Of a stretch of DNA of 64,000 nt, positions 18,054-27,188 are shown in pieces; the first letter of the stretch is position 1, and every line of letters starts with the position of its first letter. This DNA comes from CAZUAQ01 sp964618455 (GTDB taxonomy: Bacteria; Planctomycetota; Phycisphaerae; UBA1845; PWPN01): assembly GCA_964618455.1 (NCBI GenBank), contig CAZUAQ010000026.1, positions 1-64,000 of the forward strand. Reading direction: 5' to 3'. The notes under the pieces are model-generated. The model was not told the origin of the DNA. It did not search any database and saw nothing but the letters and a program-made list of their open reading frames with translations. The translations under genes were made by a program, and so were the position numbers.

Positions 18054-20267
18054 ATGTCGGCCGCCATCACGACCATCGAGACCCATCCTGTCGAGACGTT
18101 ACCGGCGAGCCGGACCCAACCCGCGGTCACTCCCGGATCGCTGCTGAAGATGTTCCGGCGGCGACTGATTCTCCTCGTCACGGTGTGGGGGATCGTGACC
18201 AGCCTGACTGTCGGGCTGACCTTCTACCTGGATTACTACCACCGTCTCTACACCGCCAGCACCCTGGTCAAGGTCAATGCACCGAACATGGGCGACCCGG
18301 CCGGAATCGAGCAGCCCCACCGTGACGTGAGCATGATGGACCGGTACGTGGCCGATCAGATCGTACTGTTGAAGGACGAGGAAACACTGCGGCAGGTGCT
18401 GGAATCGCCCCTCGTTCGCATGACGCCCTGGTACCGCGAAATCAGTGAACGGAACCGGCACCTCAGCGGCGAGGCGCACGCGAAGGCCACACAGAAGCTC
18501 GCGATGGAGTCCCTCGAAGAGAGCATCGGCGGAAGCCAGAGTCCGGGCACGAACTTCATGGTCGTCACGTTCTCGGCGGGGACCCCGCGAGACGCCGCCG
18601 ATATTCTCAATGTGATCGTGGAAAGGTACCTGGGCCAGCTCGAGACGATCCTGCGGCAGCGCTACTCCTTCGAACTGAACGAATACCAGAATCGCGAAGC
18701 GGAACTCCTGATGGAACTCGACCGCCTCCGCAGCAAAAAGCTGGGGTTCGTCGAAGCCCATATGGGCGTGGCGGGAATGACCTTCGGTCTCAACGTCGCG
18801 GGGGAGACGTGGCAGTCATTGGCCGCTCAAGTCATCCAGGTCGAGGCGCAGAAACTTCAATACAAGGCGGCGTACGAGAATCTCGTCGGCCGCGCGCCGG
18901 AGGACATCGAGATTGACCCCGAGCTCCGCGGCATGATCAATCGCGATCCGTTCATCACGTCCCTGCGTAATGACAAGCTGAATCTCGAATACGAAATCAG
19001 CCTGTTGCGCGAGCGTCTGGATAACGGGCATCGCAAGGTGCGTCAGAAGCTCATCGAGATTGAAGTGATCGACACCCGCATCGAAGAGCTGATCGCGAAC
19101 CGGGAGCAGGAGGTCCGTCGATTCAAGGTCGATTCGGCCCACACGCTCTTTCTTAATGCCGTTCAGGCGGAACTGCAGCTTCGAGAAGAAATGATCGCCG
19201 CCGAAGAATTGCAGCGAAGGATCGATGGCTACATGAACGAGTACCGCCAGATCGAATTCGAGCAGTGGCTTACGCAACTCCGCCTGCAGGAGGTCGTGGA
19301 GTATTCCCGGCAACTCGACATGATGATCCAGGCGCGTCGCATGATCCAGGTGGAACAGATCGAAGATGCCCAGCCGCCGCTGGATCCCAGTTTTCCCGAC
19401 TGGCGCATGTTTAGCATGACCGGCAGCTTTCTGGGACTCCTGCTGGGGGCCGGGCTCGCCGTGCTGCTGGAGATGACGGACAATCGCTTTCGTACACCCG
19501 ACCACTTGATTCGCCATGCTTTGCTTCCGGCGCTGGGGGCCGTCACCGATGCAGACGACGATGAGGCGACGATCGAACGTATCGAGACCGTGGTGCGGGA
19601 TCATCCCTCATCGATCATCGCCGAAGAGTTTCGGCGTATCCGCACCAATCTCCGTCTCAGTCTGCCCGCCGAGCAGTTGCACTCGTTGCTGATCACCAGC
19701 CCGCGCCCGCAGGAAGGCAAGACGACAGTCGCGATGAACCTGGCCATCGCGTTCAGCCAGTTGGGGGATCGCGTGTTGCTGGTCGATGCCAACTTTCGTA
19801 AGCCTCGACTTTACACCTTGCTTGACAATCCGCCTGCCGGGGGGCTGAGTCATTATCTCACGGCTCAACGGGGACTGCGCGATCTGGTGGTGGAGGTAGC
19901 GCCCACCCTGCACTGTCTGGCCGCCGGTCCGATTCCTCCGCAGGGGGGAGAGATCCTCGATGCTCACAGTCTCGCACGCTTCATGGCCGAAGTACGTCCC
20001 GGCTACGACCAGGTGATCATCGATGGTCCGGCGAGCCTGTCGGCAGTCGAGTGCACGCACCTTGCTCGGGCGGTCGATGGCGTCGTGATGGTGTGCATGG
20101 CTCGGGAGACGACGCGCGGCGTGGTCAACCGGGCGCGCGAAACCCTGGAACGGGCGGGGGCGAGGCTCTTAGGCGGTGTGCTCAACGGCGTGCAGGCCCA
20201 GCCGGGCGGATACTATCGCAAAGAGATGGTCAGTTACTACGATTATCACGCGCAAGGCCACGAATGA
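18054..20267 (+). CDS. Wzc-like chain-length determinant and tyrosine kinase, copy 2
   Basis: This 737-residue paralogue of the preceding gene has the same plan: membrane segment at about residues 40-62, coiled-coil region, and second membrane segment near 457-475. Walker A is PRPQEGKTTVAMN (near 540-552), Walker A' is LLVDANFRKP with Asn for the second Asp, and Walker B is VIIDGPA. It ends YYDYHAQGHE, a three-tyrosine tail. The two copies share landmarks such as DRYVADQ, GSQ or GASQ with P-T-NF, and QKLQYKAA, so they arose by duplication, but they are well diverged. The gap of 38 bases suggests co-transcription. The two could form a mixed oligomer or serve different polymers. Confidence 0.9.
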   Translation: MSAAITTIETHPVETLPASRTQPAVTPGSLLKMFRRRLILLVTVWGIVTSLTVGLTFYLDYYHRLYTASTLVKVNAPNMGDPAGIEQPHRDVSMMDRYVADQIVLLKDEETLRQVLESPLVRMTPWYREISERNRHLSGEAHAKATQKLAMESLEESIGGSQSPGTNFMVVTFSAGTPRDAADILNVIVERYLGQLETILRQRYSFELNEYQNREAELLMELDRLRSKKLGFVEAHMGVAGMTFGLNVAGETWQSLAAQVIQVEAQKLQYKAAYENLVGRAPEDIEIDPELRGMINRDPFITSLRNDKLNLEYEISLLRERLDNGHRKVRQKLIEIEVIDTRIEELIANREQEVRRFKVDSAHTLFLNAVQAELQLREEMIAAEELQRRIDGYMNEYRQIEFEQWLTQLRLQEVVEYSRQLDMMIQARRMIQVEQIEDAQPPLDPSFPDWRMFSMTGSFLGLLLGAGLAVLLEMTDNRFRTPDHLIRHALLPALGAVTDADDDEATIERIETVVRDHPSSIIAEEFRRIRTNLRLSLPAEQLHSLLITSPRPQEGKTTVAMNLAIAFSQLGDRVLLVDANFRKPRLYTLLDNPPAGGLSHYLTAQRGLRDLVVEVAPTLHCLAAGPIPPQGGEILDAHSLARFMAEVRPGYDQVIIDGPASLSAVECTHLARAVDGVVMVCMARETTRGVVNRARETLERAGARLLGGVLNGVQAQPGGYYRKEMVSYYDYHAQGHE

Positions 20268-20315
20268 CCGACACCGCCATGATCTGACGGCAATCTTCAT
20301 TGCACGTATCGCGAT

Positions 20316-21470
20316 TCAAAGTCCCGCACAATCGAGCGGGGCGGGCATGTTCGCTCCGGAAAGACATGTCAGGAACAGGTCGAGATCGTTCGTATCCACG
20401 TCAGGATCCACATCCAAACGCGCGGCCTGGCATGAAGGATCCTGCTGAGGGATACCGATGCCGCTCAGGCAGGCCTGCATCACGGCGAAGTCGTCAAGGT
20501 CCACGTCCTCATCGAGATCGAAGTCGCCCGGCGCAGCGATCGTCAGGCTTACATCCAGAGAAACGGTAGGGACGACCGCCTCCGGATCGTGGACGTCCAC
20601 CGTCGTCACGTACGTTCCGGCGGACAACCCCGTCGTCGTGTAATTCAGTGTGATGGTATCATCCTCGCCGATGCTCGATCCCGACACCGGGTCCGGCGCG
20701 ACCCATGCGGCGTTGCTGCTTACGGTGTAATCAAGTGTACCGCCACCGACATTCTGTACGACAAAGGTGTCTGCCGCGGGCGACTGCGGACCGTAAGCGA
20801 CACGGGTGATGCTGGAAGGCGCGATCGAGATCTCCGGCTGACCGGTGGTCAGTTCGGTGATGGAGATATCGTCGTACCACACCTCCCCATTCTGCCAGTG
20901 CCGGGTCAGGCTTGCCCCGATGCGGTTGATGCCGGACCCGGCAGGGACCGTTTCCTGCCAGGTGATCAGCCGCCAGTCGTAATTGGGCGACTCCTGCTGC
21001 GGCATGTTGAGATGCCAGAGCGTGCTGTCGTTGTTCAAAACCTCGATGCGGAACACGTTCCATCCCCAGCCGTCGGTCACCGTGGACTTGATCCACGCGC
21101 TGATCACATACGTCTTGCCTTCCTGAACGGAGTTGTAATCGGAGACCTGCCGAAGCCAGCCGAAATCCGTGCTCGGACTCGCCCCGAGTTTCTGCGACCA
21201 GAGCCCGGAGTGACGGAGGGTGCTGGACAGTTCCTGCACGGAACCCTGGCAGCCATGCTCCACCGCATCCCAGTGCAAGCCGATGAACCCGCAATCGGGT
21301 CGCGGGCCGTCCTCGAATCCCCCATTCTCAATCAGGTTCTGGGCGTGAGCGACCGAAATGAAGGCGAGGAGCGCGCAAGTCGAGATTTGACAAAGCTTTC
21401 GGCATCTCCTGCGACGATGCCCCGACCGGAAAGCGGACCGATTATCGATTCCCGTGAAATTCAGGTTCAT
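20316..21470 (-). CDS. secreted protein with dockerin-like C-terminus
   Basis: An Arg-rich N-terminus and hydrophobic core ending VAHAQ give a signal peptide. The mature protein starts NLIENGGFEDG, a pattern common in carbohydrate-binding-type jelly rolls. Then comes a BACON-like or Ig-like domain (VVQNVGGGTLDYTVSS). The C-terminus carries two Asp-rich calcium-loop segments (FDLDEDVDLDDFAVMQACL and DVDPDVDTNDLDLFLTCL), which resemble the dockerin-type ends common in Phycisphaerae. Start 21470 (ATG after GGGG) is preferred to a GTG at 21527. It is convergent with the Wzc-like gene. A cell-surface or secreted binding protein is the best guess; no catalytic domain is seen. Confidence 0.75.
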   Translation of the reverse strand: MNLNFTGIDNRSAFRSGHRRRRCRKLCQISTCALLAFISVAHAQNLIENGGFEDGPRPDCGFIGLHWDAVEHGCQGSVQELSSTLRHSGLWSQKLGASPSTDFGWLRQVSDYNSVQEGKTYVISAWIKSTVTDGWGWNVFRIEVLNNDSTLWHLNMPQQESPNYDWRLITWQETVPAGSGINRIGASLTRHWQNGEVWYDDISITELTTGQPEISIAPSSITRVAYGPQSPAADTFVVQNVGGGTLDYTVSSNAAWVAPDPVSGSSIGEDDTITLNYTTTGLSAGTYVTTVDVHDPEAVVPTVSLDVSLTIAAPGDFDLDEDVDLDDFAVMQACLSGIGIPQQDPSCQAARLDVDPDVDTNDLDLFLTCLSGANMPAPLDCAGL

Positions 21471-21654
21471 CCGAATCCCCAACGGTTTGAGTCTACGCAA
21501 TGCATGGTTTGTGTTCGTTCTCCGCACAATAGATGATAACGGAAATCGGCCGGATGCGGATGCTTTTTCGAAGAATGGGTTGGCATTCTCGTCAAGGCAT
21601 TCCGGATGACCTGCAGGGAGCCAAGGATTACGCCGTTTTGATGCTGGCCTGATG

Positions 21655-21679
21655 TAAACCCAATTATATTAAGGGTTTA
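21655..21679 (-). terminator. weak hairpin after the methyltransferase gene
   Basis: TAAACCC (21655-21661) pairs with GGGTTTA (21673-21679) around an AT-rich 11-base loop. It begins 4 bases beyond the stop of the minus-strand gene at 21683. No T run follows, so terminator function is uncertain. Confidence 0.35.
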
Positions 21680-21682
21680 AGG

Positions 21683-22393
21683 CTATTCATCTCGGATGGC
21701 GCCGAAGGCGGCGAAGCAGGTGTTCACGTGCAGAATTTCGAGCTGCAGAAAGCCGGCCTGGCGAAGCTGATCCACCTGAAACAGGAGGGGGCGGGGCGAA
21801 TCTTCCTTCTCGATGTAGTCGAACACGTGATCGCGGTAGGACGCGTCCTTCAACGCGATCAGGTACTCGCCGTATCGGCGCCACATGAGTTGATGAATGG
21901 CCGACGTGGCCTGCGTGATCAGGTCGAAGATCCACAGGGAACCGCCGGGGCGTAAGGCACGATAGAGCTTGGCAAACGTGGTCGTCCACTCCTCATCCGC
22001 GCGAAGATGGTGCAGCACCGCACCCGCCAGAATCACATCAAATGTTCCGGGTTCAAGGGCAAGCTCGCGAAGATCCCCTTGCCTCGTGTCGGGTCGGATG
22101 CCATGAGCTTCTTCGATTCGGCGGCTCGCCCGCTCGAGCATGGGTTGACTGAGGTCGATCAGCGTGACCTCTCGTGGCTGGGATTTCTCCAAGACCCGCA
22201 GGGCGAAATTGCCCGCGCCACAGCCGACATCGAGCAGATGGTCCAGGTTGGGGGTGGCGGCTACGGCAGCCTGGGCGATCAATTCGAGGGCAATGGGGGC
22301 ATCGACTGTGGCGGACTGTCCGGTTTCGAGATTCGAAAAGCGTTCCACGTCCCGGTCGAATCGCTCGCGAATCTCATCGACGCTGGACTTCAT
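21683..22393 (-). CDS. class I SAM-dependent methyltransferase
   Basis: The protein has the SAM-binding motif I LLDVGCGAGNFALRV near residue 53. Motif II follows with an acidic end (TLIDLS), and then FDVILAGAVLHHL and the post-motif ALRPGGSLWIFDL. At 236 residues it is typical of small-molecule methyltransferases of the Methyltransf_11/25 type. ATG 22393 is preferred to a TTG at 22432, which would almost touch the ispH stop. It lies 42 bases downstream of ispH in the same direction and may be part of that run. The substrate is unknown. Confidence 0.85.
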   Translation of the reverse strand: MKSSVDEIRERFDRDVERFSNLETGQSATVDAPIALELIAQAAVAATPNLDHLLDVGCGAGNFALRVLEKSQPREVTLIDLSQPMLERASRRIEEAHGIRPDTRQGDLRELALEPGTFDVILAGAVLHHLRADEEWTTTFAKLYRALRPGGSLWIFDLITQATSAIHQLMWRRYGEYLIALKDASYRDHVFDYIEKEDSPRPLLFQVDQLRQAGFLQLEILHVNTCFAAFGAIRDE

Positions 22394-22435
22394 GGAACGC
22401 TCGTCCGGTGGTTTGTGCGGACAGAAAGGCAAGAC

Positions 22436-23287
22436 TCAAGAAGGATCGAACTCGCGGAGATTCTGGGTGAATTCCTGAATGATGTCGTCGGGCGTGGAGG
22501 CCCCGGCGGTGATCCCCGCCACCCGGTGTCCTTTGGCCATCTCGGGCTTGAATTGCTCCCAGGTTTCCAGGTGGTAAGTCGGCAGCCCCTCTTCCTTGCA
22601 GAGGCGGGCAAGTTCCTGCGTATTGGCCGAATGCAGTCCGCCGAGGACGAAAATGAGATCGACTTCCTTGCAGAGTTCGACGGCGGCCTCCTGCCGGCGG
22701 ACTACCTCCAGGCAGAGCGTGTTGACGATCTTAATCTCGCGGAACGGCCGCATGGCGATGGCGCCGATCATCTTGGCGACGTGCTCCGGTGCGTGCGTGG
22801 TCTGGGCGACGACGCCCAGTTTGCCATGGCGCGGCAGGGCGGCATCGAGATCATCCTCGGCATCGACGACGATGACGTTCGGCGCGTAGCCGATCACCCC
22901 TTTGACTTCCGGGTGCTCGGCGTCGCCGATCATGACGACCTGGTAACCCTCTTCATGAAGCTGCTTGACGACATTCTGCGCCTTCTTCACCAGGACGCAC
23001 GTGGCATCGACGATATCAAGTTCGCGCGTCTTGGCGTCATCAAACGTTTCCGGGGGCGCGCCGTGCGATCGAATCAACACGGTCGTGCCCGTGTGAAGAT
23101 CCCTGATATCCCCGGACTGATTCAAACCGGACTGCTCGAGGCGTTCGACGACCTGGCGATTGTGAATGACCGGTCCGAGCGCGATCACCTTGCCCTCGTC
23201 GTGGCTCTGGACGGTGCGCTCCGCCAATTCGATGGCATCCTCGACTCCAAAGCAGAATCCGCGCTTTCTGGCCAGCTTGACTTCCAT
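22436..23287 (-). CDS. ispH: 4-hydroxy-3-methylbut-2-enyl diphosphate reductase
   Basis: IspH catalyses the last step of the MEP pathway, giving IPP and DMAPP through a 4Fe-4S cluster. The three cluster cysteines are present at residues 12 (RGFCFGV), 97 (DATCVLVKK) and 192 (NTLCLEV). The conserved TTHAPEH, LGGLHSANTQELA and GITAGASTPDDII motifs are also seen. ATG 23287 has GAGGGAG just upstream and gives 283 residues, normal for the family; the frame is open farther 5' without a site. It follows plsC and cmk, a gene order known from several phyla. Confidence 0.96.
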   Translation of the reverse strand: MEVKLARKRGFCFGVEDAIELAERTVQSHDEGKVIALGPVIHNRQVVERLEQSGLNQSGDIRDLHTGTTVLIRSHGAPPETFDDAKTRELDIVDATCVLVKKAQNVVKQLHEEGYQVVMIGDAEHPEVKGVIGYAPNVIVVDAEDDLDAALPRHGKLGVVAQTTHAPEHVAKMIGAIAMRPFREIKIVNTLCLEVVRRQEAAVELCKEVDLIFVLGGLHSANTQELARLCKEEGLPTYHLETWEQFKPEMAKGHRVAGITAGASTPDDIIQEFTQNLREFDPS

Positions 23288-23330
23288 GAACTCCCTCGGA
23301 TGTTGATGAATTCGCCCGTCAGCGAGCATG

Positions 23331-24017
23331 TCACGCGTATGCGGCGCGATCGGCTCGTTCTGCAATCTCTGAATACCATTTTAGCCGCCGTTCGGGCAGT
23401 CGGCTATGCCAATACGCCTGCATATCGAGCAGCCGCTCACGGATCCGGTTCATCAATTCATCGGCGGATAGTTCGGAAAACTCCTCCGGCATCCAGGGCC
23501 GGTCGTAATCCACGATCACGTTGCCGGGACGCGGGAATTTGCGGTCGCGCGGCCAGGCCTGGGCGAGCCCGTCGATCAGTGTGGGCACGATGGGCACACG
23601 CGCCTTGCGGGCGATGGCCCCCAGCCCGGGGAGCATCGGTCCGATGCGGCCGTCCGGGGTTCGTGTCCCCTCCGGAAAGAGGACGACGCACTGGCCCTGC
23701 TTCAACCGGCGGAGCGACTCCTTGATCGCCCCGATGTCGGCGGTGTTGCGTTTGACGGGGTAAGCGTTGAGGGATTCGATCAATCGCTTGAACATCGGCT
23801 GATGGAAGAGCGAGTCCCGCGCCATGTACGAGGCTTCGCGCTGCAGGCCGACGGAGACGATCACCGGATCCATGAAGCTCTGGTGATTGCTGACCAGGAT
23901 GACGGGGCCGTGCACGGGCACGCGATCCCGATGATGCATGCGCAGGCGGAACAGGAGCGTGCATGTCCAGCGACAGGGGAAGCGACAACAGCGCCAGTAG
24001 AATCGAACGTTATCCAT
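23331..24017 (-). CDS. plsC: 1-acyl-sn-glycerol-3-phosphate acyltransferase
   Basis: The acyltransferase motif HX4D is seen as NHQSFMD (His45, Asp50), and the substrate-binding block as LFPEGTRTPDG near residue 113. A third block (PIVPTLIDGL) follows. The enzyme makes phosphatidic acid from lysophosphatidic acid at the inner membrane. At 228 residues it is of usual size. It lies 49 bases after cmk and 43 before ispH on the same strand, so it is probably co-transcribed with both. The start has only a weak ribosome-binding site. Confidence 0.92.
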   Translation of the reverse strand: MDNVRFYWRCCRFPCRWTCTLLFRLRMHHRDRVPVHGPVILVSNHQSFMDPVIVSVGLQREASYMARDSLFHQPMFKRLIESLNAYPVKRNTADIGAIKESLRRLKQGQCVVLFPEGTRTPDGRIGPMLPGLGAIARKARVPIVPTLIDGLAQAWPRDRKFPRPGNVIVDYDRPWMPEEFSELSADELMNRIRERLLDMQAYWHSRLPERRLKWYSEIAERADRAAYA

Positions 24018-24066
24018 GATGCTTGAGGGCGTTCTCCAAAAGGTCTGATGAGTGAAGTTGTCCGGT

Positions 24067-24744
24067 TCAGGCTGGGGGATCTCGCCGTTGGAGCGACTCG
24101 ATCTCCCGTCGCATGCGCTCGACCACCTCGGCGATGTTCATGTGCGTCGTGTCGATCTGGATGGCCTGCCCCGGTTCGAGCAGAGGCGTCCATTGACGCT
24201 GGTCCCGGGCGTCGCGCTGCCGGAGATTCTCGAGAACATCCTCGAAGCGGACGTCCTCCCCGTCGGCGAGCATTTCGTGGTAGCGTCGCTCGGCGCGCTT
24301 CGTGTCGGAAGCGTCGACGAAGAACTTGGCGTCGGCATCCGGAAAGACGACGCTGCCCTGATCGCGCCCCTCGGTGACGAGCGAGCCGAGACGGGCGCCG
24401 ATCTCCCGCTGCTTCTCCACGAGTACTTCGCGCACGCCCTGTACCTGGGCGACCTGACTCGTGTGGGCGTTGACACGCATGCTGCGAATGGCCTCGCTGA
24501 CGTCGCGACCGTCCATGATGACGCGCACGTGCGTCGGCCCGCAGTCCAGGGCAATCTCCGTTGCTTTTGCCAGTTGAATCAAGGCCTCGGCATCATCCAG
24601 CGGGGTCTGTGTTTCAAGAGCTTTGAACGCCACCGCCCGGTACATGGCGCCGGTATCAAGGTAAGGAATGGACATCGCCGCCGCCAGCTTGCGAGCGGCG
24701 GTCGACTTGCCTGAGCCTGCCGGTCCGTCAATGGTGATTATCAT
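24067..24744 (-). CDS. cmk: cytidylate kinase
   Basis: CMP/dCMP kinase makes CDP and dCDP. The P-loop is IDGPAGSGKST at the N-terminus. It is followed by YLDTGAMYRAVA, the NMP-binding IMDGRDVSEAIR region, the VTEGRDQGSVVFPDA block and the DTTHMNIAEVV end, all hallmarks of Cmk. The length of 225 residues is normal. The gene is 86 bases downstream of miaB and upstream of plsC and ispH. Confidence 0.96.
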   Translation of the reverse strand: MIITIDGPAGSGKSTAARKLAAAMSIPYLDTGAMYRAVAFKALETQTPLDDAEALIQLAKATEIALDCGPTHVRVIMDGRDVSEAIRSMRVNAHTSQVAQVQGVREVLVEKQREIGARLGSLVTEGRDQGSVVFPDADAKFFVDASDTKRAERRYHEMLADGEDVRFEDVLENLRQRDARDQRQWTPLLEPGQAIQIDTTHMNIAEVVERMRREIESLQRRDPPA

Positions 24745-24830
24745 GCGTAACTGATGCCGATTGTCATTCGGCGCGCGTCGACGCCGCGTGCAGTGTGCGG
24801 TCGGAGACGATACTGACCCACGTCCCCGGT

Positions 24831-26324
24831 TTATACCGTACTGAGCGACAGGAGGGAACCGGTGGAGGACGCGACTTCCCCGTGAAGCGTCAGCGAGGTG
24901 GCCGCGGTGACGTCGATGGCCACGGTCTGGCCGATGAGCGAAGCGTCACCGGTGAAGACGACGATCTCGTCGCCGCGCGTGCGGCCGGTCATCTGGTCGC
25001 CGCGCCGCCACGAGATCTCCTGGCCACGCGATTGTTCGGCTTCCTGCGCCTTGATGGCGGCCTTGCTGTAGCCCTCGACGAGAACCTCGACCCGACGGCC
25101 CACGATGGCCCGGTGATGCGCGAGGGACATGCGCTGTTGCACGTCGACCAGTTCACGATGCCGCCGGCGTTTGACCTCTTCGGGGATATCGTCCGGCAGG
25201 TTGCGATCGGCGGCGGTCCTGGGCCGCTCAGAGTACTTGAACATGAAGATGTTCTTGTAAGCCATCCGTTCGACCAGGGCGAGCGTCTGCTGATGGTCCT
25301 CTTCGGTCTCGCCACAGAAGCCGACGATGAAATCACTCGCCAGGGAGATGCCCGGCACGATCTCGCGTGCCCGGGCGATCAACGCCTCGTACTGCTCGAC
25401 CGTGTATTGCCGCTTCATGCGCTTCAGCACGGCGTTCGAGCCGCTCTGAACGGGGATGTGCAGGTACTCGCACAGTTTGGGCAGATCGCGCATGGCGTGG
25501 AGTATGTCGTCGGTGAAATCGCCGGGATAGCTGGTCACGAACCGGATGCGTTCGATGCCGTCCACGTCATGGACGCGCTCGAGCAGTTCGGCAAAGCGTA
25601 CCTTCCGATCCCCCTCGGCGTAACTGTAACTGTTGACCGTCTGGCCGAGCAGCGTGATCTCTTTGCCGCCGCGTTCGGCGAGTTTCTCCGCCTCTTCGAC
25701 GATGTGACCGGGAGGGCGACTGCGTTCCGGCCCGCGCGTGAAGGGCACGACGCAGAACGTGCAGAACTTGTCGCAACCGCGCTGGACGCGCACGTACGAC
25801 TGCAGCACTTGCCCCTCCGGAGGAATGGCCCGCGAGAGGTCGAGCGCCTCGATACTGTCGTAGAGGAGGGTGCGCTCGGCCTTGTGCTGCTTGCGCGAGT
25901 GATCGGTTTCCAGGGCCAGGGCGAGGTGGCGATTGGCGCGGGCCAGGGGCGTGTCCTGGCGCTGCTGCAGAACCTCCTCGATCAGGCCCGGAATCTCGTT
26001 CAGGTTGCCGGGTCCGCAGAGCAGGTCGATATGTTCGACGCGCGTACGGAGGCCTTCAGTATCACGCTCCGCCATGCAGCCGATCACGCCGACAATCATC
26101 TCCGGGCGTCGCTTTTTGGCGTTCTTGATCTCGCCGAGTCGGCTCCAGACCTTGTCCTCGGCGTGCTGGCGGACGCTGCATGTGTTCAACAGGACGACAT
26201 CAGCCTCGCCGTAAGCGGAGGTCGGCGTGTATCCCATCGCGCACAACTGACCGAGCACCAGCTCGGAGTCGAGCACGTTCATCTGGCAGCCCATGGTTTC
26301 GAGATAGACCCTTTTTTCCGGCAT
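24831..26324 (-). CDS. miaB: tRNA-2-methylthio-N6-dimethylallyladenosine synthase
   Basis: MiaB adds the 2-methylthio group to i6A37 of tRNAs. The N-terminal UPF0004 domain carries the auxiliary cluster cysteines 13, 49 and 83 (MGCQMN, LNTCSVR, GCMAER). The radical-SAM motif CxxxCxxC is RGCDKFCTFC at 184-191, and a TRAM-like C-terminal region follows. The 497-residue length fits with a modestly extended C-terminus. It is the first gene after the flgM terminator and probably starts the transcript continuing through cmk, plsC and ispH. Confidence 0.96.
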   Translation of the reverse strand: MPEKRVYLETMGCQMNVLDSELVLGQLCAMGYTPTSAYGEADVVLLNTCSVRQHAEDKVWSRLGEIKNAKKRRPEMIVGVIGCMAERDTEGLRTRVEHIDLLCGPGNLNEIPGLIEEVLQQRQDTPLARANRHLALALETDHSRKQHKAERTLLYDSIEALDLSRAIPPEGQVLQSYVRVQRGCDKFCTFCVVPFTRGPERSRPPGHIVEEAEKLAERGGKEITLLGQTVNSYSYAEGDRKVRFAELLERVHDVDGIERIRFVTSYPGDFTDDILHAMRDLPKLCEYLHIPVQSGSNAVLKRMKRQYTVEQYEALIARAREIVPGISLASDFIVGFCGETEEDHQQTLALVERMAYKNIFMFKYSERPRTAADRNLPDDIPEEVKRRRHRELVDVQQRMSLAHHRAIVGRRVEVLVEGYSKAAIKAQEAEQSRGQEISWRRGDQMTGRTRGDEIVVFTGDASLIGQTVAIDVTAATSLTLHGEVASSTGSLLSLSTV

Positions 26325-26486
26325 GACCTCATTCTAACGTCTCTGGGGGTGATGTTGAACCGCCCCAGGCGCGGCAGCCGGCAGCACACGCACCCCAGCG
26401 ATGCAGGCTGCCCCGTAACCTGTGCTCGTGTACGGCTCGATGCGCAGGGCTTCCGCGCAGTCGACAGGCGGGCAGGTTGACGCGGA

Positions 26487-26521
26487 TAAAAAGGAAACCC
26501 TGGCCGGGTGAACCAGGGTTT
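26487..26521 (-). terminator. Rho-independent terminator after flgM
   Basis: On the minus strand AAACCCTGG and CCAGGGTTT form a nine-base-pair stem with a nine-base loop, followed by CCTTTTT. It lies about 45 bases past the flgM stop and before miaB, so it separates the two units. Confidence 0.8.
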
Positions 26522-26567
26522 TCTGTGGGGAAAGGGGATGGTTTGGGAGAACTCGCCGAGGGCGAGG

Positions 26568-26849
26568 TCAGCTTTCTTCACGCAGGACACCGATCAGACG
26601 CGAAACGGTGGCCTCGATTTTTTCCGGCGTTTCATAGGTGCCGTTGTCGATCGCCTGCCGGATCTCCTGGATCCGTTCCAGCCGGAGATTCGGGTCCCCG
26701 GCCAGGGCACTCAGCCGTTGACCGAGCGCGGAGATTTCCGCCGAATCGGTCGCTTCGGCGGGTGAGCCGTTCGAACGGGAGGCAACGCCCTTCAGGCCGT
26801 TCAGCCCCGTCGCCTTCGCGGCCACGTGAATCGGAGGAATGTCGCTCAT
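26568..26849 (-). CDS. flgM: FlgM-like anti-sigma-28 factor
   Basis: The C-terminal third of this 93-residue protein has the FlgM pattern: NLRLERIQEIRQAIDNGTYETPEKIEA-type spacing, ending in a helix before the stop. FlgM binds and holds the flagellar sigma factor until the hook-basal body is complete. The N-terminal half is low in order, as is normal for the family. The start ATG 26849 has AGGTGA seven bases upstream; a GTG nine bases earlier is less likely. No flagellar structural gene lies nearby. The family call rests on the short C-terminal motif. Confidence 0.75.
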   Translation of the reverse strand: MSDIPPIHVAAKATGLNGLKGVASRSNGSPAEATDSAEISALGQRLSALAGDPNLRLERIQEIRQAIDNGTYETPEKIEATVSRLIGVLREES

Positions 26850-27188
26850 ACTTATCACCTGCTCCAGTCTATCCCCGCGACAGGCGTCTCCGACGTCCTG
26901 CCGCTTTCAAGACCGCCATCCATTTCGAGGCATCGGTGACCCGCTCTGGCGCGTCCGGTCCGCCTCGGACCGAGCACCCGCGCGGAGGTCGATGCATCCG
27001 GCATTCCTCCATGAAACGCCACACCTGTGAACACTGGGCGAAGGGGACCTGCTCTCTCTCGCTCTCGTCAGGTCAACGCCAGTACTGTTATCGACGATCC
27101 TTTCGGACCTACTTGAAGAAAAGAAATGAAAATGACGTATTATCGCCACAATTGTTCGGGGCGACATGCTATATCTGGTATGGGGCCA

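Noticed and set aside
14786..21470. PEP-CTERM substrate next to the exosortase
   Set aside because: The secreted protein at 20316-21470 ends in a dockerin-like Asp-rich domain, not in a sorting motif, hydrophobic helix and basic tail.
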